Part shown: piece after piece, positions 1 to 9,992 of the stretch
How positions within the stretch are numbered: the first letter of the stretch is position 1
How the letters are laid out: every line of letters begins with the position of its first letter
Origin: Pictodentalium vernedei
Lineage: Eukaryota; Mollusca; Scaphopoda; Dentaliida; Dentaliidae
NCBI GenBank assembly: GCA_031216915.1
Contig: CM062296.1
Span: forward strand, 58,030,584-58,094,583
DNA length: 64,000 nt
Direction: 5' to 3'
Notes under the pieces: generated by a model
The model's input: only the letters and a program-made list of their open reading frames with translations
Told to the model about the DNA's origin: nothing
Database searches by the model: none
Translations under genes and position numbers: made by a program

Positions 1-1257
1 TACAATAGTAAAAGATTTATGGCATTGGCTACCGGACGGAACACACTCGCGATCCTGTTCGAGCTTGTCTGTTCGCTGTTATAATCACGCCATTGTAAAC
101 GATCATCGCGTATGGCTAGGTGTGTTACTATTATTGATTTCCTAATTGATTAATCGCCGAAGATAATGGTTTGCAATCGATTAATCGCACCAAAGTGCAC
201 CCCTCAATAATGTTACAAAAATTGGCCCCAAAACATCGAATGACCCACGTGGATGTGATAAAGTCTGTTTTTTCATATTACCTCTTACACCCTTCACGGT
301 ACATTTCTAGGCGTTTATCTATTTCTTATTTCATGGGACGTGGCTAGAGGGTTTCGATTGCGGGGGAGTGGGGGTGGGGGGGGGGGGGTTGTAGGGTAGT
401 GAAATTCACTACCGAAAAACATTTTGAAACTGAAGCCACGAAAGGACCATACAGTTTATTCTAGTAACTGAAATGCCAACACATTTATGACAGAAGTATC
501 AGGTTATTATTATTTGGTATTATTCTGGGAAATGAATATGTGCTAAACCAATGCTCAAGCTGAGAATTTTGAGCAATTCACACTGTCCCAACATTAAATC
601 AGATTCTCTGCAGGAATGATCAATTTTCTATGTTTCATCAGTTTGTAACTGTAAATGATGGAATTGACTCTGGATAACGATTTTACATGATGTGATTTTC
701 TTGAAGTGCATTTCGAGGATTTTTCTTATTTCGATAAATAACATTGTATAGAAATCTCGCACCGATTGACATCGTGCATACTTATGAAGCTCGATATTGC
801 GTACACTGTAGTTGTAAACACTAACAGTTAGAATGTTAGCCCATTTGAAACTGAGATGGAATTTTGGGAAGTGAAGGAGACATCAGCATCACCAAAGAAA
901 CTCTAAAATCCAGAGGGATGCAATTTCCAACTACTCATGACTTGCTTTCCGAATTTCCAATTACAGCAAATTTTTACCAGGATTGGGGGGGGGGGGGGGG
1001 TACACCCCCACGCCCCCCCCCCCCCCCCACACGTCCCTGATATCACGCCCTCGCCACATCTTGGATATCATCTTCAACAATAAAAACATATCTAAGAATA
1101 TAATACCGACCTAGAACGGTTATTGCCGAATTTGATGGGACGTCATTTTGGTCAAAGTCATGAAAATTAAATGACGTCGGATTTATGACATTTCTGTATT
1201 TTGTAGAGATCGCGAAATTAACAGACAGCTATTTTTCACTTTTTAAATTTTATAAGT
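1..1257. other. Intergenic; relic hAT-like end and G/C runs
   Basis: No gene is supported here. Around 135-205 the GATTAATCG-rich sequence resembles, in diverged form, the left end of the hAT-type element found intact at 21946 and 30178, so a relic is likely. A G run lies near 370-388. At about 986-1030 a G run is followed closely by a C run, making a potential G/C foldback and a likely assembly weak point. The remainder is AT-rich and unrecognised. Confidence 0.4.
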
Positions 1258-1361
1258 ATTATCACAGGGTTGTTATTTTAAGGTTATTCTAAATTTTAAA
1301 AATAAGTAAACAATCCGAGTTATGTAGAATAAATGAAAGAAAGAAACTTTTTAATAATCAA
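1258..1361 (+). repeat. R repeat, copy 1 (outside the left palindrome arm)
   Basis: An approximately 105-bp sequence begins TATCACAGGGTTGTTATTTT and ends AATCAATATGA, where the left arm of the large inverted repeat starts. It recurs as a truncated copy at about 2597-2677 and a full copy at about 2682-2787 inside the spacer of the inverted repeat. The left arm is therefore flanked on both sides by direct copies of R. Confidence 0.85.
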
Positions 1362-4090
1362 TATGACCAAACGGTCCGCCTGTAAAGTGGAACCACGCGT
1401 TACTTCCACTGGGGAATCACTCATTCAGGTGTCTATACAGGTGTTAGCACTTTCTGATAAATAGAAATTACTGTCCCCAGGAACGTCGCTGTGGCAACGT
1501 CTTGGAGAGAGTGAATATTTATTTGCCACAGGGCGCTTGTCAGCGGAGGGTCAAGGCTGGGGTTGACTAACTTTGCCGGGGACCTAAGATACTCTTTTAC
1601 CGGGGACAGGGGATTTTCACTAGCTCACTTTTGTAGATTGCAATTGCTTATTCACAAACCACAGAGTAGCGCCGCGCTTTAGTCAATTGCTTTCAACGGT
1701 AATGAACTAGCATGGGCTAATTTCTTGGCGGGGCTGAGGTTCCATCAATTCCTAGGGTACTCAGGGCATCTTCATTAATAAGATAAAGACTATTAACAAA
1801 CCAACAATTTTTATATATAAATCTTCTATATTCTTATTTACAAATAGCCAACAAATCCTAAATAAATAATCTCAACACTACTGAAATGAGTTTTGTGACT
1901 AGCCACTGAATCCCACCGAAAACAAGTACTAAAATATTATCTAAAATTAAATTGTTTCCCAAACTTATATTCGTAGAGAAAGGTCGAAGCTGCGACTACT
2001 GATAAGAAATCACGAAATCTTTCACTCAACCGCTCATGCGCGTATTTATCCTGTTGCGCCTACCACATTACGGGGAATTACCTTTAATACTAAATTTCAC
2101 CTTTTAGAATATTCGATCATCTACAATTTCTGCTAATAGTGCTTCTAACTCGCAATAATAACAACTGATCATCTAATAACACAGATTCACTAATACACTT
2201 AAAACTGTTAACTAATAACTATGTAACTACCACGAGTTATCACAACTAAATACTGTAAACTAAATACTACATATACTCATCGATTCTTCTTCGGCGTCTC
2301 CCCTCGATGCAAATCATCAGATCGGGAATCCTGTCGTCCAAATGACGGCTTACCGGAACCACACAAATACATTAACGCTTTACTACACCGCGTGAACTAA
2401 CAATTATTCCATCCTAGCGAGTCTGTCTTGAGGTTAACTCGAGGGGTCTTATATAGGCGCGCGCATCACCTATCAAAAACTTAATTTGGGCAAAGGTGCT
2501 AATTTAGAAAAGACGGCTTTGATGACTTGCAGTGACATGAACTGACTTTTCAATAAGTTCTAATTTGGAATGCATTGTTTACACAGTCCCTGCATATATC
2601 ACAGGGTTGTTATTTTAAGGTTATTCTAAATTTTAAAAATAAGTAAACAATCCGAGTGATGTAGAATAAATGAAAGCATATATCACAGGGTTGTTATTTT
2701 AAGGTTATTCTAAATTTTAAAAATAAGTAAACAATCCGAGTTATGTAGAATAAATGAAAGAAAGAAACTTTTTAATAATCAGTATGAGTAAACTGGGTAA
2801 GCGCATTAATTTAATTAAGTTCGTATTCGGAAAGTGTTCTTTGTTCAGTCGCTGTCATGCAGGGACTGTGTAAACAATGCATTCCAAATTAGAACTTATT
2901 GAAAAGTCAGTTCATGTCACTGCAAGTCATCAAAGCCGTCTTTTCTAAATTAGCACCTTTGCCCAAATTAAGTTTTTGATAGGTGATGCGCGCGCCTATA
3001 TAAGACCCCTCGAGTTAACCTCAAGACAGACTCGCTAGGATGGAATAATCGTTAGTTCACGCGGTGTAGTAAAGCGTTAATGTATTTGTGTGGTTCCGGT
3101 AAGCCGTCATTTGGACGACAGGATTCCCGATCTGATGATTTGCATCGAGGGGAGACGCCGAAGAAGAATCGATGAGTATATGTAGTATTTAGTTTATAGT
3201 ATTTAGTTGTGATAACACGTCGTAGTTACATAGTTATTAGTGAACAGTTTTAAGTGTATTAGTGAATCTGTGTTATTAGATGATCAGTTGTTATTATTGC
3301 GAGTTAGAAGCACTATTAGCAGAAATTGTAGATGATCGAATATTCTAAAAGGTGAAATTTAGTATTAAAGGTAATTCCCCGTAATGTGGTAGGCGCAACA
3401 GGATAAATACGCGCATGAGCGGTTGAGTGAAAGATTTCGTGATTTCTTATCAGTAGTCGCAGCTTCGACCTTTCTCTACGAATATAAGTTTGGGAAACAA
3501 TTTAATTTTAGATAATATTTTAGTACTTGTTTTCGGTGGGATTCAGTGGCTAGTCACAAAACTCATTTCAGTAGTGTTAAGATTATTTATTTAGGATTTG
3601 TTGGCTATTTGTAAATAAGAATATAGAAGATTTATATATAAAAATTGTTGGTTTGTTAATAGTCTTTATCTTATTAATGAAGAAGCCCTGAGTACCCTAG
3701 GAATTGATGGAACCTCAGCCCCGCCAAGAAATTAGCCCATGCTAGTTCATTACCGTTGAAAGCAATTGACTAAAGCGCGGCGCTACTCTGTGGTTTGTGA
3801 ATAAGCAATTGCAATCTACAAAAGTGAGCTAGTGAAAATCCCCTGTCCCCGGTAAAAGAGTATCTTAGGTCCCCGGCAAAGTTAATCAACCCCAGCCTTG
3901 ACCCTCCGCTGACAAGCGCCCTCTGGCAAATAAATATTCACTCTCTCCAAGACGTTGCCACAGCGACGTTCCTGGGGACAGTAATTTCTATTTATCAGAA
4001 AGTGCTAACACCTGTATAGACACCTGAATGAGTGATTCCCCAGTGGAAGTAACGCGTGGTTCCACTTTACAGGCGGACCGTTTGGTCATA
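1361..4090. mobile_element. Giant inverted repeat with 1.23-kb arms (foldback or long-TIR element)
   Basis: The left arm (1361-2595) is the reverse complement of the right arm (2857-4090). The arms are 1235 and 1234 bases long and by eye differ at only a handful of positions, about 99% identity. Outer ends read TATGACCAAACGG and its complement, which fits TA flanks on TGACC termini, but this is inference. Each arm carries a TATA-like box (CTATATAAG near 2995-3004; mirror near 2447-2456) about 150 bp from the spacer, and the two point away from each other. No open reading frame of interest lies in the arms. It could be a foldback element, paired long TIRs of an internally deleted DNA transposon, inverted terminal repeats of a DIRS- or Penelope-like element, or an assembly fold-back. 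The slight divergence and asymmetric R repeats argue against the last. Confidence 0.85.
2596..2856 (+). repeat. Palindrome spacer with two R repeats
   Basis: The 261-bp spacer between the arms holds a truncated R copy, a full R copy ending AATCAGTATGAG, and about 70 bp of unique sequence up to the right arm. The R copies match the one at 1258-1361 almost exactly. Nothing coding is seen. Confidence 0.8.
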
Positions 4091-4574
4091 GTATCGCCAT
4101 TTATCGGCGTCACTTGAAACTTGTAACCATTCTTCACATTTCATTGAAGCGCGATATGCTTTGAAAAGGTTTACAAGCCTCAATCCACCGCATACACTTC
4201 ATACTTCATCACCCAATATGCGTGAGTAGGAAACACAGAGACGAGTTTCACCTTCCTTCATGGAACAGATGAGAAAACAGGAAACGAGAAACACGTCCCA
4301 TGGGGCCCAGAGGCGGTTTCTGTAGTACAGAGTGCAATGACCATGTTTAGTGGATTTCCTAGAGCAAAAAAAAAACACTCGGAAACTTTGAAATAGCTAC
4401 CCCAAGAAGTTTACTCCCAACACATGGTACTACAGTTCAGGCAGTGGCGGCGCCAGAAATTTTTTTTGTGGGGGGGGGGGGGGGGCAACTAGGGGGGCAG
4501 ACTCCCATGAAGGGAGGCAAATGCGTAAAGGATCATATGATTCGTATCATTACTTTGTTATGAGGTAGTCCAAA
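4091..4574. other. Intergenic, no gene seen
   Basis: Unique sequence follows the palindrome, with an A run near 4364 and a T run plus G run near 4460-4487. I see no exon, RNA gene or recognisable repeat. Confidence 0.4.
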
Positions 4575-4667
4575 CTTGGACCCAAAGTCCGTAATATACT
4601 TTTTTGGTTTGGTACGTCCTGTGGACGTACCAAACCAAAAAATTATATTACGGACTTTGGGTCCAGG
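4575..4667. repeat. Near-perfect hairpin of ~45-bp arms
   Basis: The arms contain GACCCAAAGTCCGTAATAT and its complement and meet at GTACGTCC-tgt-GGACGTAC. A diverged half-copy (CAAACCAAAAACGTACATTACGGACTTT) lies at about 58733-58783, so it belongs to a repeat family and is not a local accident. Confidence 0.8.
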
Positions 4668-4743
4668 TTTCGACTAAATTTAATGGTAATTAGCGGTCCA
4701 CCTTTCAAAAAATCCTGGATCCGCGCCTGGTGGGTCTGTGCGT

Positions 4744-4769
4744 GAGAGAGAGAGAGAGAGAGGAGAGAG

Positions 4770-4823
<54 letters not shown>
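4744..4823 (+). repeat. (AG)n microsatellite
   Basis: About 80 bp of nearly pure AG dinucleotides. Reading frames across it on the minus strand (Ser-Leu repeats) are artefacts. Confidence 0.95.
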
Positions 4824-4826
<3 letters not shown>

Positions 4827-5029
4827 ATTGAACAGTGCAGGGGAGATAATGCCCGTCTGTCATAATGCGAAATCCATGATTTTTTTTAGACAAGGGATAT
4901 GGATAGACATGCCTTTGTTGGCTCATAACTTAATTATAACTTATAAGTATCTGCATCCGAGTCTTTAAATCTCTACTGCCTGGATGTGTTCATCAGCTAG
5001 CCTGAGGCTTTGGGCTAAGTGTGTATGGG

Positions 5030-5230
5030 AATAAAAAAAGAGAGGGGTGTGTGTGTGTGAGAGAGAGTGACTGAATGTGTTTGTGTGTGAGGGTGGATGG
5101 AAATGCATGCGAGATGGTTGGGGGGAACAACTGTGGGGGCAAAGCCTTCGTTTGGGGGGGGGGGGGAATGCCCCCCCCCCCCCCCCCCCCCCCTCCCCCG
5201 CCATGCCCCCCCCCCCCCCCCCCCCCGTAG
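5030..5230. repeat. GT/GA-rich and poly-G/poly-C low-complexity block
   Basis: GTGTGTGT and GAGAGA are followed by a G run near 5154-5166 and long C runs near 5169-5226. Pro-rich and Gly-rich reading frames over it are not genes. Base counts in these runs are unreliable in most assemblies. Confidence 0.85.
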
Positions 5231-5519
5231 CGCCGCCACTGAGTTCAGGTGTGAGATACGCACTACTTTTAAGCCACAGGGAGCAGAGGTGGACGAATTT
5301 TTTTGTGTCTTGGAATTTTGAAAGGCTGCATTATAACTCTTTCTGGCGAAGACTATATTTCGTTGAATGACATCTGGAAATTCGCTTTTCGATTTCAAAA
5401 CCATCTTGTCATATTTGCATTTTCGTCTGCAACGGAGTGTTTATTTAAAAGCATTCAACGATTATGGAAAAAACATAATAATGGCTACAAACAGAGGTGA
5501 AATTATGAAGGGTGCTTAC

Positions 5520-5689
5520 CTAACAAACGTTGACTCAAGACAGCCGTTACAAAAGTAATCTGCATAGAAATATGTGATCATTGGAGTCCATAGACCAGCA
5601 AACACACCCAACAAAACGGCTACCGTTATCGTCGCTTTCCACTCTCGCCCACTGTTTCGGATTTTGCAGATTTTCTCATCTTTCATGGT
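5520..5689 (-). CDS. Class A GPCR, exon 4 (intracellular loop 3 end, TM6, start of loop 3 outside)
   Basis: On the minus strand an acceptor (GATTAG at 5695-5690) is followed by an open 170-bp exon ending at a consensus donor (GTAAGC, from 5519). It starts in phase 0, matching the phase 0 end of the exon at 25628-25776, and leaves two bases of the next codon. The encoded segment is a charged loop (KDEKICKIRNSGREWK), a hydrophobic helix, and FAGLWTP, the TM6 F-x-x-x-W-x-P switch motif of rhodopsin-family receptors. A short cysteine-bearing extracellular stretch (YADYFCNGCLEST) follows. A TM7/NPxxY exon should come next, to the left; I did not find one before base 1. The receptor would act at the plasma membrane; its ligand cannot be inferred. 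Confidence is high for a GPCR TM6 exon and moderate for linkage to the exons 20-40 kb away. Confidence 0.8.
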
Positions 5690-5872
5690 CTAATCAAGAA
5701 ACAAAAATAAGAAAATCATTTCCAACTTGAGTATTTATAACACAAACAGCTAATACAAATATGAATCTAGTCTACAAGTTCCAGATATTCATTATTACCA
5801 ACTCTTTATTTGAAGAAATGGGTGTCTGTCAATTCTGTTTTGATGATGAAGCGAGAGTTAAAGACTTACCTT

Positions 5873-6122
5873 TTAACCCTTTACCTAACAAGAAAAGCAG
5901 ACGACACTTGCAAAAAAATTCTTGAATAACTATTTTTTTTCATTTTTTGTCTCAAAAACATAGGTTATGACCCCTTGTTGGAACGAGCTCGACGAGCTCG
6001 TTCCAACGAGGGGTCATAACCTATGTTTTTGAGACAAAAAATGAAAATATTTTGAAACTTAATTGGCGATTTTTGAGAATAGCGCTGGCCGGTTTTGACC
6101 GTTACGTTGGGTAAAGGGTTAA
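5873..6122. mobile_element. piggyBac-like MITE, family A (copy 1)
   Basis: TTAA target duplications flank termini CCCTTTACCTAAC and GTTGGGTAAAGGG. Inside is a long palindrome centred on GAACGAGCTCGACGAGCTCG, with arms ending in GTTATGACCCC / GGGGTCATAAC. TTAA duplications plus CCC/GGG ends are the hallmark of piggyBac-derived elements. It lies about 180 bp upstream of the GPCR TM6 exon, within its intron. No transposase is present. Confidence 0.85.
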
Positions 6123-6369
6123 CCCTTTACCCAAAGTAACGGTCAAAACCTGCCAGGGGTATTCACAAAAACACCATACAATATTCATTATTATTTCATT
6201 TTGTTTGTCTCAAAAACGTAGCTTATGACTCTCATTGGAACGTGCTCGTTCAACTCTTTCCATTCTGGGTCATAAGCTATGTGTTTGACGCAAAGATTAT
6301 CTAAAAAATAGTTATTTGAGCATTATGTCTGTAAGTATCGTCTGCCTTGCCTTTAAGGTTAAGGATTAA
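6119..6369. mobile_element. piggyBac-like MITE, family A, degraded (copy 2, abutting copy 1)
   Basis: This copy starts at the same TTAA (6119-6122) that ends copy 1, then reads CCCTTTACCCAAAGTAACGG and runs to a decayed right end near GTTAAGGATTAAG. Its central palindrome is much eroded compared with copy 1, so it is older. The two elements share one target site. Confidence 0.75.
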
Positions 6370-6570
6370 GAAGTTTCCGATATCAAATTTGAGACATAAT
6401 GAGACCGCTTTCGATCAAATAACGTATGAATTAGCTTATTAAATAAAGAGAGCCGGGAAAGGTAAGTCGTCGGTGTCAGATCCCGTCCTGCACTGGTATC
6501 GAGAATGTTGGCCCCGAAGCCGAGTTTGGTCGAAATTGTATAACCCCTAAGTCTATATAAACTACAGTTA

Positions 6571-6884
6571 CAGTTAAAACTAGAAGTCCTGTCATGAAAC
6601 GCGCACATATAACACGTCGATCTGGGCGTTAATCTACGCGTTATGCCCATAGGAAGGCTATCAAATTCTGTACATATGGTCTGTGCACAAACAATGTTTC
6701 TGCCAATGGACCTCCGGGTAACCCAGAAATCCATTGGCAGAAACAATGCTTGTGTTTGCTATGAGTAACTAGGAGAACCTGTAGTGTTTTGGATTCTATT
6801 CGATATGGCAATTGCGCGCAATTCCTACGCACAACTAAGCCTAGATGAGCGCACAGTTCACGACAGGACTTCTAGTTTTAACTG
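6571..6884. mobile_element. Tc1/mariner-like MITE, family C (copy 1)
   Basis: The element is TA-flanked (6569-6570, 6885-6886) with terminal inverted repeats CAGTTAAAACTAGAAGTCC. A diverged palindrome (CCAATGGACCTCCGGGTAAC) lies at the centre. TA duplication and CAGT ends fit the Tc1/mariner group. It is about 310 bp with no coding capacity. Confidence 0.85.
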
Positions 6885-6886
6885 TA

Positions 6887-7129
6887 CAGGATTAAATCAT
6901 TGAGATGTGCGCTCACCTCATTATTTTTCGATTACGCACATGCACTGTGCAAACACATCAACCGTGCATTGTTTGATTACATACAAAAACTAAATTTTAA
7001 AGCTTCCTGGTATGCGTCGGATGTCCTGGGCTATCTCTTGTCCACTTCAATGATATGTACATGGCATTCCAAAAAAATGTGTCTGTCTGAACTAAAATAC
7101 GTTGTATAGCAAATACATATTTTCTGTAA
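6887..7129. other. Unassigned, no gene seen
   Basis: AT-rich unique sequence between a MITE and a non-LTR fragment. It may be a further decayed part of the retrotransposon downstream, but no motif supports this. Confidence 0.3.
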
Positions 7130-7358
7130 TAAAAACGTCGTTGAGGACGAATATCACTTTCTTTTGAAATGCCAATTTTACAATGACATCCGGCAAACAT
7201 TGCTCAACTCTTTTTCAGTAGAAGACTTGGCGAAAGTATTAATGGATAGAAATGCACTTCAGGTTGTGGTTTTAAGTTATCCGCGCCAATGTGCTGTTTA
7301 TTTGTTGACAGCTTATTTGAGAAGAAAAAATACACAATTTAATATTTCTTCAGATTGA
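7126..7358 (+). pseudogene. Non-LTR retrotransposon C-terminal fragment
   Basis: The + strand reads an open stretch with CNKNVVEDEYHFLLKC followed by YNDIRQTLL and a stop at the end. The pattern Cys-x-x-x-VEDE-x-HFLLxC-x-xYxxxR is typical of the cysteine-containing C-terminal region of EN-RT retrotransposon proteins in invertebrates, as also seen at 19412-19854 in this window. RT and endonuclease parts are missing, so this is a 5'-truncated or decayed copy. Confidence 0.6.
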
Positions 7359-7647
7359 AGTAGTTATTTGTTGTCTCCGTGTGAGCGACAGCCTGCACTC
7401 CGGACCTCCAGAAGGCCCGCTGCGTGGGCTGTTGTTTACACGAAGTTAGCACAGTGAACTTTTTATAGAATATTTTATTTGATATGCGTTGGTGCCCTCT
7501 TGAGGTCAGTTTAAATGCCATAAACGTATATTAGGCGAGGGGGTTGGGTTGAATCTCCACAGTTTATCGGGAAGGGAAAAACACAAGTGATTACATAATA
7601 TCACGAGGAAAAGTTTTCGTTTTCATGATGACGGGAGAGGTTTTCTT
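7359..7647. other. Unassigned, no gene seen
   Basis: Sequence between the retroelement fragment and the hairpin; nothing recognisable. Confidence 0.3.
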
Positions 7648-7697
7648 GCTTTATTGTTTTCTGTTTGACTTTACAGTCAAACAGAAAACAATAAAGC
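7648..7697. repeat. Perfect 23-bp-arm hairpin
   Basis: GCTTTATTGTTTTCTGTTTG and its exact complement are separated by 4 bases. It is an isolated short perfect palindrome without recognisable termini. Confidence 0.85.
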
Positions 7698-7701
7698 ACC
7701 G

Positions 7702-7952
7702 TTAACCCTTTACCTAACCTGAAAAGCAGACGACACTTGCCAATTTTTTTTTGAATAACTAATTTTTTTCATTTTTTTGTCTCAAAAACATAAGTTATGA
7801 CCCCTCGTTGGAACGAGCTCGACGAGCTCGTTCCAACGAGGGGTCATAACCTATGTTTTTGAGACAAAAAATGAAAACATAATGAAAATTAATCGGCGAT
7901 TTTTCAGAATAGCGCTGGCCGGTTTTGGCCGTTACGTTGGGTAAAGGGTTAA
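7702..7952. mobile_element. piggyBac-like MITE, family A (copy 3)
   Basis: TTAA flanks, CCCTTTACCTAAC / GTTGGGTAAAGGG ends and the intact central GAACGAGCTCG palindrome. It is nearly identical to the copies at 5873 and 19855 and has the same orientation. Confidence 0.9.
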
Positions 7953-7968
7953 GCTGATTGTACAATGC

Positions 7969-8056
7969 ATTGTATTGTGAACAAAACGTCATTGAAGACG
8001 AATATCACTTATTTTTGAAAATTCCATTTAACTGTGTTTGGAGCTACAATGGACGG
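7969..8056 (+). pseudogene. Second short non-LTR C-terminal fragment
   Basis: The + strand encodes CEQNVIEDEYHLFLK, closely matching CNKNVVEDEYHFLLK at 7126-7358. This piece and the earlier one may be parts of one duplicated retroelement separated by the MITE and hairpin. Too short to classify further. Confidence 0.45.
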
Positions 8057-8632
8057 TGTGTCAAGCATGACTGAGATTGTTGGTGGTAAACGGCTTGTCA
8101 AACAATGTTAAGGGCATGCCATGTTTTTTTTTCAAGTGAAGAACTGGGTGACATATAGACCCATTGGGTCGGATGCTGATATTAATGGTTCTCTTTATTA
8201 CACATCCATTAAACTTTAAACCCTTGTATTCAACGGAATCGCCGCTATGATATAAATGAATCTGTATTAAAGGGTGATATACAAGCCGGAACTTTTTATA
8301 GCACCGTTTAGTTACGCTTCGAAAAGTTTCCAAATTTCGTTACACAATCATCGACCGTCTGTCGCATAGTGTGAAAATGAAAACGTCCAAAGCAAAAAGT
8401 CGGTTCACAAAAATTAGCCAAAAATGAGATAATATTTTTAAAAAAGACAATCATTTCCAACCAGAACATTAACCCAGTCCCGTTACCGTCTCGTTTTGTG
8501 GATCCCATTATATCTAAATTGGCCAACTTTATTTCGGTAAATCTTCGTACACCTTGACATGCTTCGGACTTCTTTTAAAGACGTTTCTCCCAGCTGTTTT
8601 TTCTAATCTGTACATATTTGTACTTATATTTT

Positions 8633-8723
8633 TACTAACAGTAATAGCCACCAAATGGTTAGGTGTGAATGGGCACCAGCCAGCCCATTCACGCTTAACT
8701 ATTTGGTGGCTATTACTGTTAGT
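8633..8723. repeat. Hairpin absent from its paralogue
   Basis: ACTAACAGTAATAGCCACC starts the left arm and its complement ends the right arm, with 40-odd bp arms. The paralogue at 37822-37869 has only the left arm, then continues directly into the sequence that here follows the right arm. Confidence 0.85.
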
Positions 8724-8885
8724 GAACAGCGATAGGAATTTCAACAAACACTGGTTCCGAAAAGGTTGTTTTGATTTTTTATCGATCCATATGATCAGTA
8801 CAGCTTCAGTCAAAACAAACTCTTCACCTTTGGGTTAAATTATCGGAATTAAAATATGTTTATTTAAATGCATTTTAATGCATGA

Positions 8886-9012
8886 GTTGTGTAATAAACA
8901 CAGAACGCGATGTGTGTTTGAATCGGTGGGACGGCTCTCGCGAAATATGACTACGCCATTCCAACTCGTTATGTAAAACACCCACCGATTCAAACACACA
9001 TCGCGTTCTGTC
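8886..9012. repeat. Inverted repeat, shortened left arm
   Basis: ACACAGAACGCGATGTGTGT and its complement bound the element. The paralogue at 38288-38460 keeps a longer left arm. Right after it, 9021-9058 carries a fragment (AGCTTATGACGCCTCATTGG) resembling the arm of a family A MITE. Confidence 0.75.
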
Positions 9013-9224
9013 TATTTATAATATAGCTTATGACGCCTCATTGGAACAGCTCAACGAGAAATCACAGGAGTAAAGATTCCATGTACCCACTTTCGTCTAA
9101 TGCCCAATCAAGCTCTCATGCTATCAGGCTAATTCTGATTTGAAGGCGATGCTGTTATGGGTTTGTTTGTGGAAATTTGCGCGTAGACGGCCGTTGATGT
9201 AAAGTGACATGCCTTTATTTACAA

Positions 9225-9580
9225 AGAATACACATAGAATAAAGGTATAATGTTTTCAAGTGAAACACTTATTCTACGAATAGGATTAAGAATGAAACCG
9301 ACGAGTCTCTGGCAAGTCGGTTTCCCTCTTAATCCTACGAGTAGAAATATGTTTTTACTTGAAAACTCTATACGTTTATTTTGGTTATTCCATAAATCAT
9401 TTACAGGGCAGTCGCGGCGAAATCGTACTGTTACTCGCTTCAAAACACTGCGAGAAGTGGTCCAATTCGATCGACAAGCACAACTCCTAAAGATAAACAA
9501 GGCGTAGTGATAAATGTCTGCCTAAAAATAATTCCCCTACAAACTTGAGCTAAAGCTGCAAAAATACTTTATTAAATGAA
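9225..9580 (+). repeat. Dispersed repeat, copy 1 (inverted relative to 16745-17100)
   Basis: Contains a hairpin at 9245-9373 (TAATGTTTTCAAGTGAAAC ... complement) followed by CAGGGCAGTCGCGGCGAAAT and GTTACTCGCTTCA. The same series is found in reverse order on the other strand at 16745-17100, about 7.5 kb away. Confidence 0.8.
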
Positions 9581-9795
9581 CAATGTTTATCTTTTCTATT
9601 GTTGTTTTTTTTTCGTCGTCGATTCAGCTTGAGTTTTATAAACAAAGCAGACGGCACGTGCATTTGTTTACTTACACTTTCCTAATTTGGAAAATGAAAC
9701 TTCGTTCATCAACATCATGCCCCGCCTTTCACAATCGAATTTGTATGCTTTTCAACGTTTGGTTTCGATTGATTTACTTTGTGCTTTCTTTGTTA

Positions 9796-9992
9796 ATTGT
9801 TGTTCGTTTTATTGTTAGAGGGAGATGAAATATGTCATATATTCTAAAACTGATCATTTCAGCGACGGTCAACGTTTGATAAACGTCGGTTCATTTTGTC
9901 TCCCACAAACGTAAAACAGGTCATGACAACACGAAGTCAACAAGTCCGTCTCTACTATTGGAATAAATTATTTCAGTGTTGAACCTACGGGG
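9796..9992 (+). repeat. Direct repeat, copy 1
   Basis: A nearly 200-bp stretch including AGCGACGGTCAACGTTTGAT and CTCCCACAAACGTAAAACA is repeated at 10539-10733 in the same orientation with few changes. The start of an inverted third piece is visible near 16368-16415. No LTR hallmarks (TG...CA ends, primer site) are evident. Confidence 0.8.

Larger units (their letters stand above)
8140..9015 (+). repeat. Segmental duplication, third (partial) copy
   Basis: Aligns along its length with 37345-38460 (for example CAAGCCGGAACTTTT, CTTCGAAAAGTTTCCAAATT, ATATCTAAATTGG, CTTGACATGCTTCG). Divergence is moderate. Differences include a gained hairpin arm at 8633-8723 and a shortened inverted repeat at 8886-9012. 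No intact reading frame is shared, so it looks non-coding or like an old transposon. Confidence 0.8.

Noticed and set aside
1361-4090. Dismissal of the large palindrome as an assembly artefact
   Set aside because: Arms differ at several positions and surrounding R repeats are asymmetric, so I kept it as a real feature while listing the read check that would settle it.
4705-5404. Overlapping open frames rich in Ser-Leu, Pro or Gly
   Set aside because: They are translations of (AG)n, (GT)n and poly-G/poly-C tracts.
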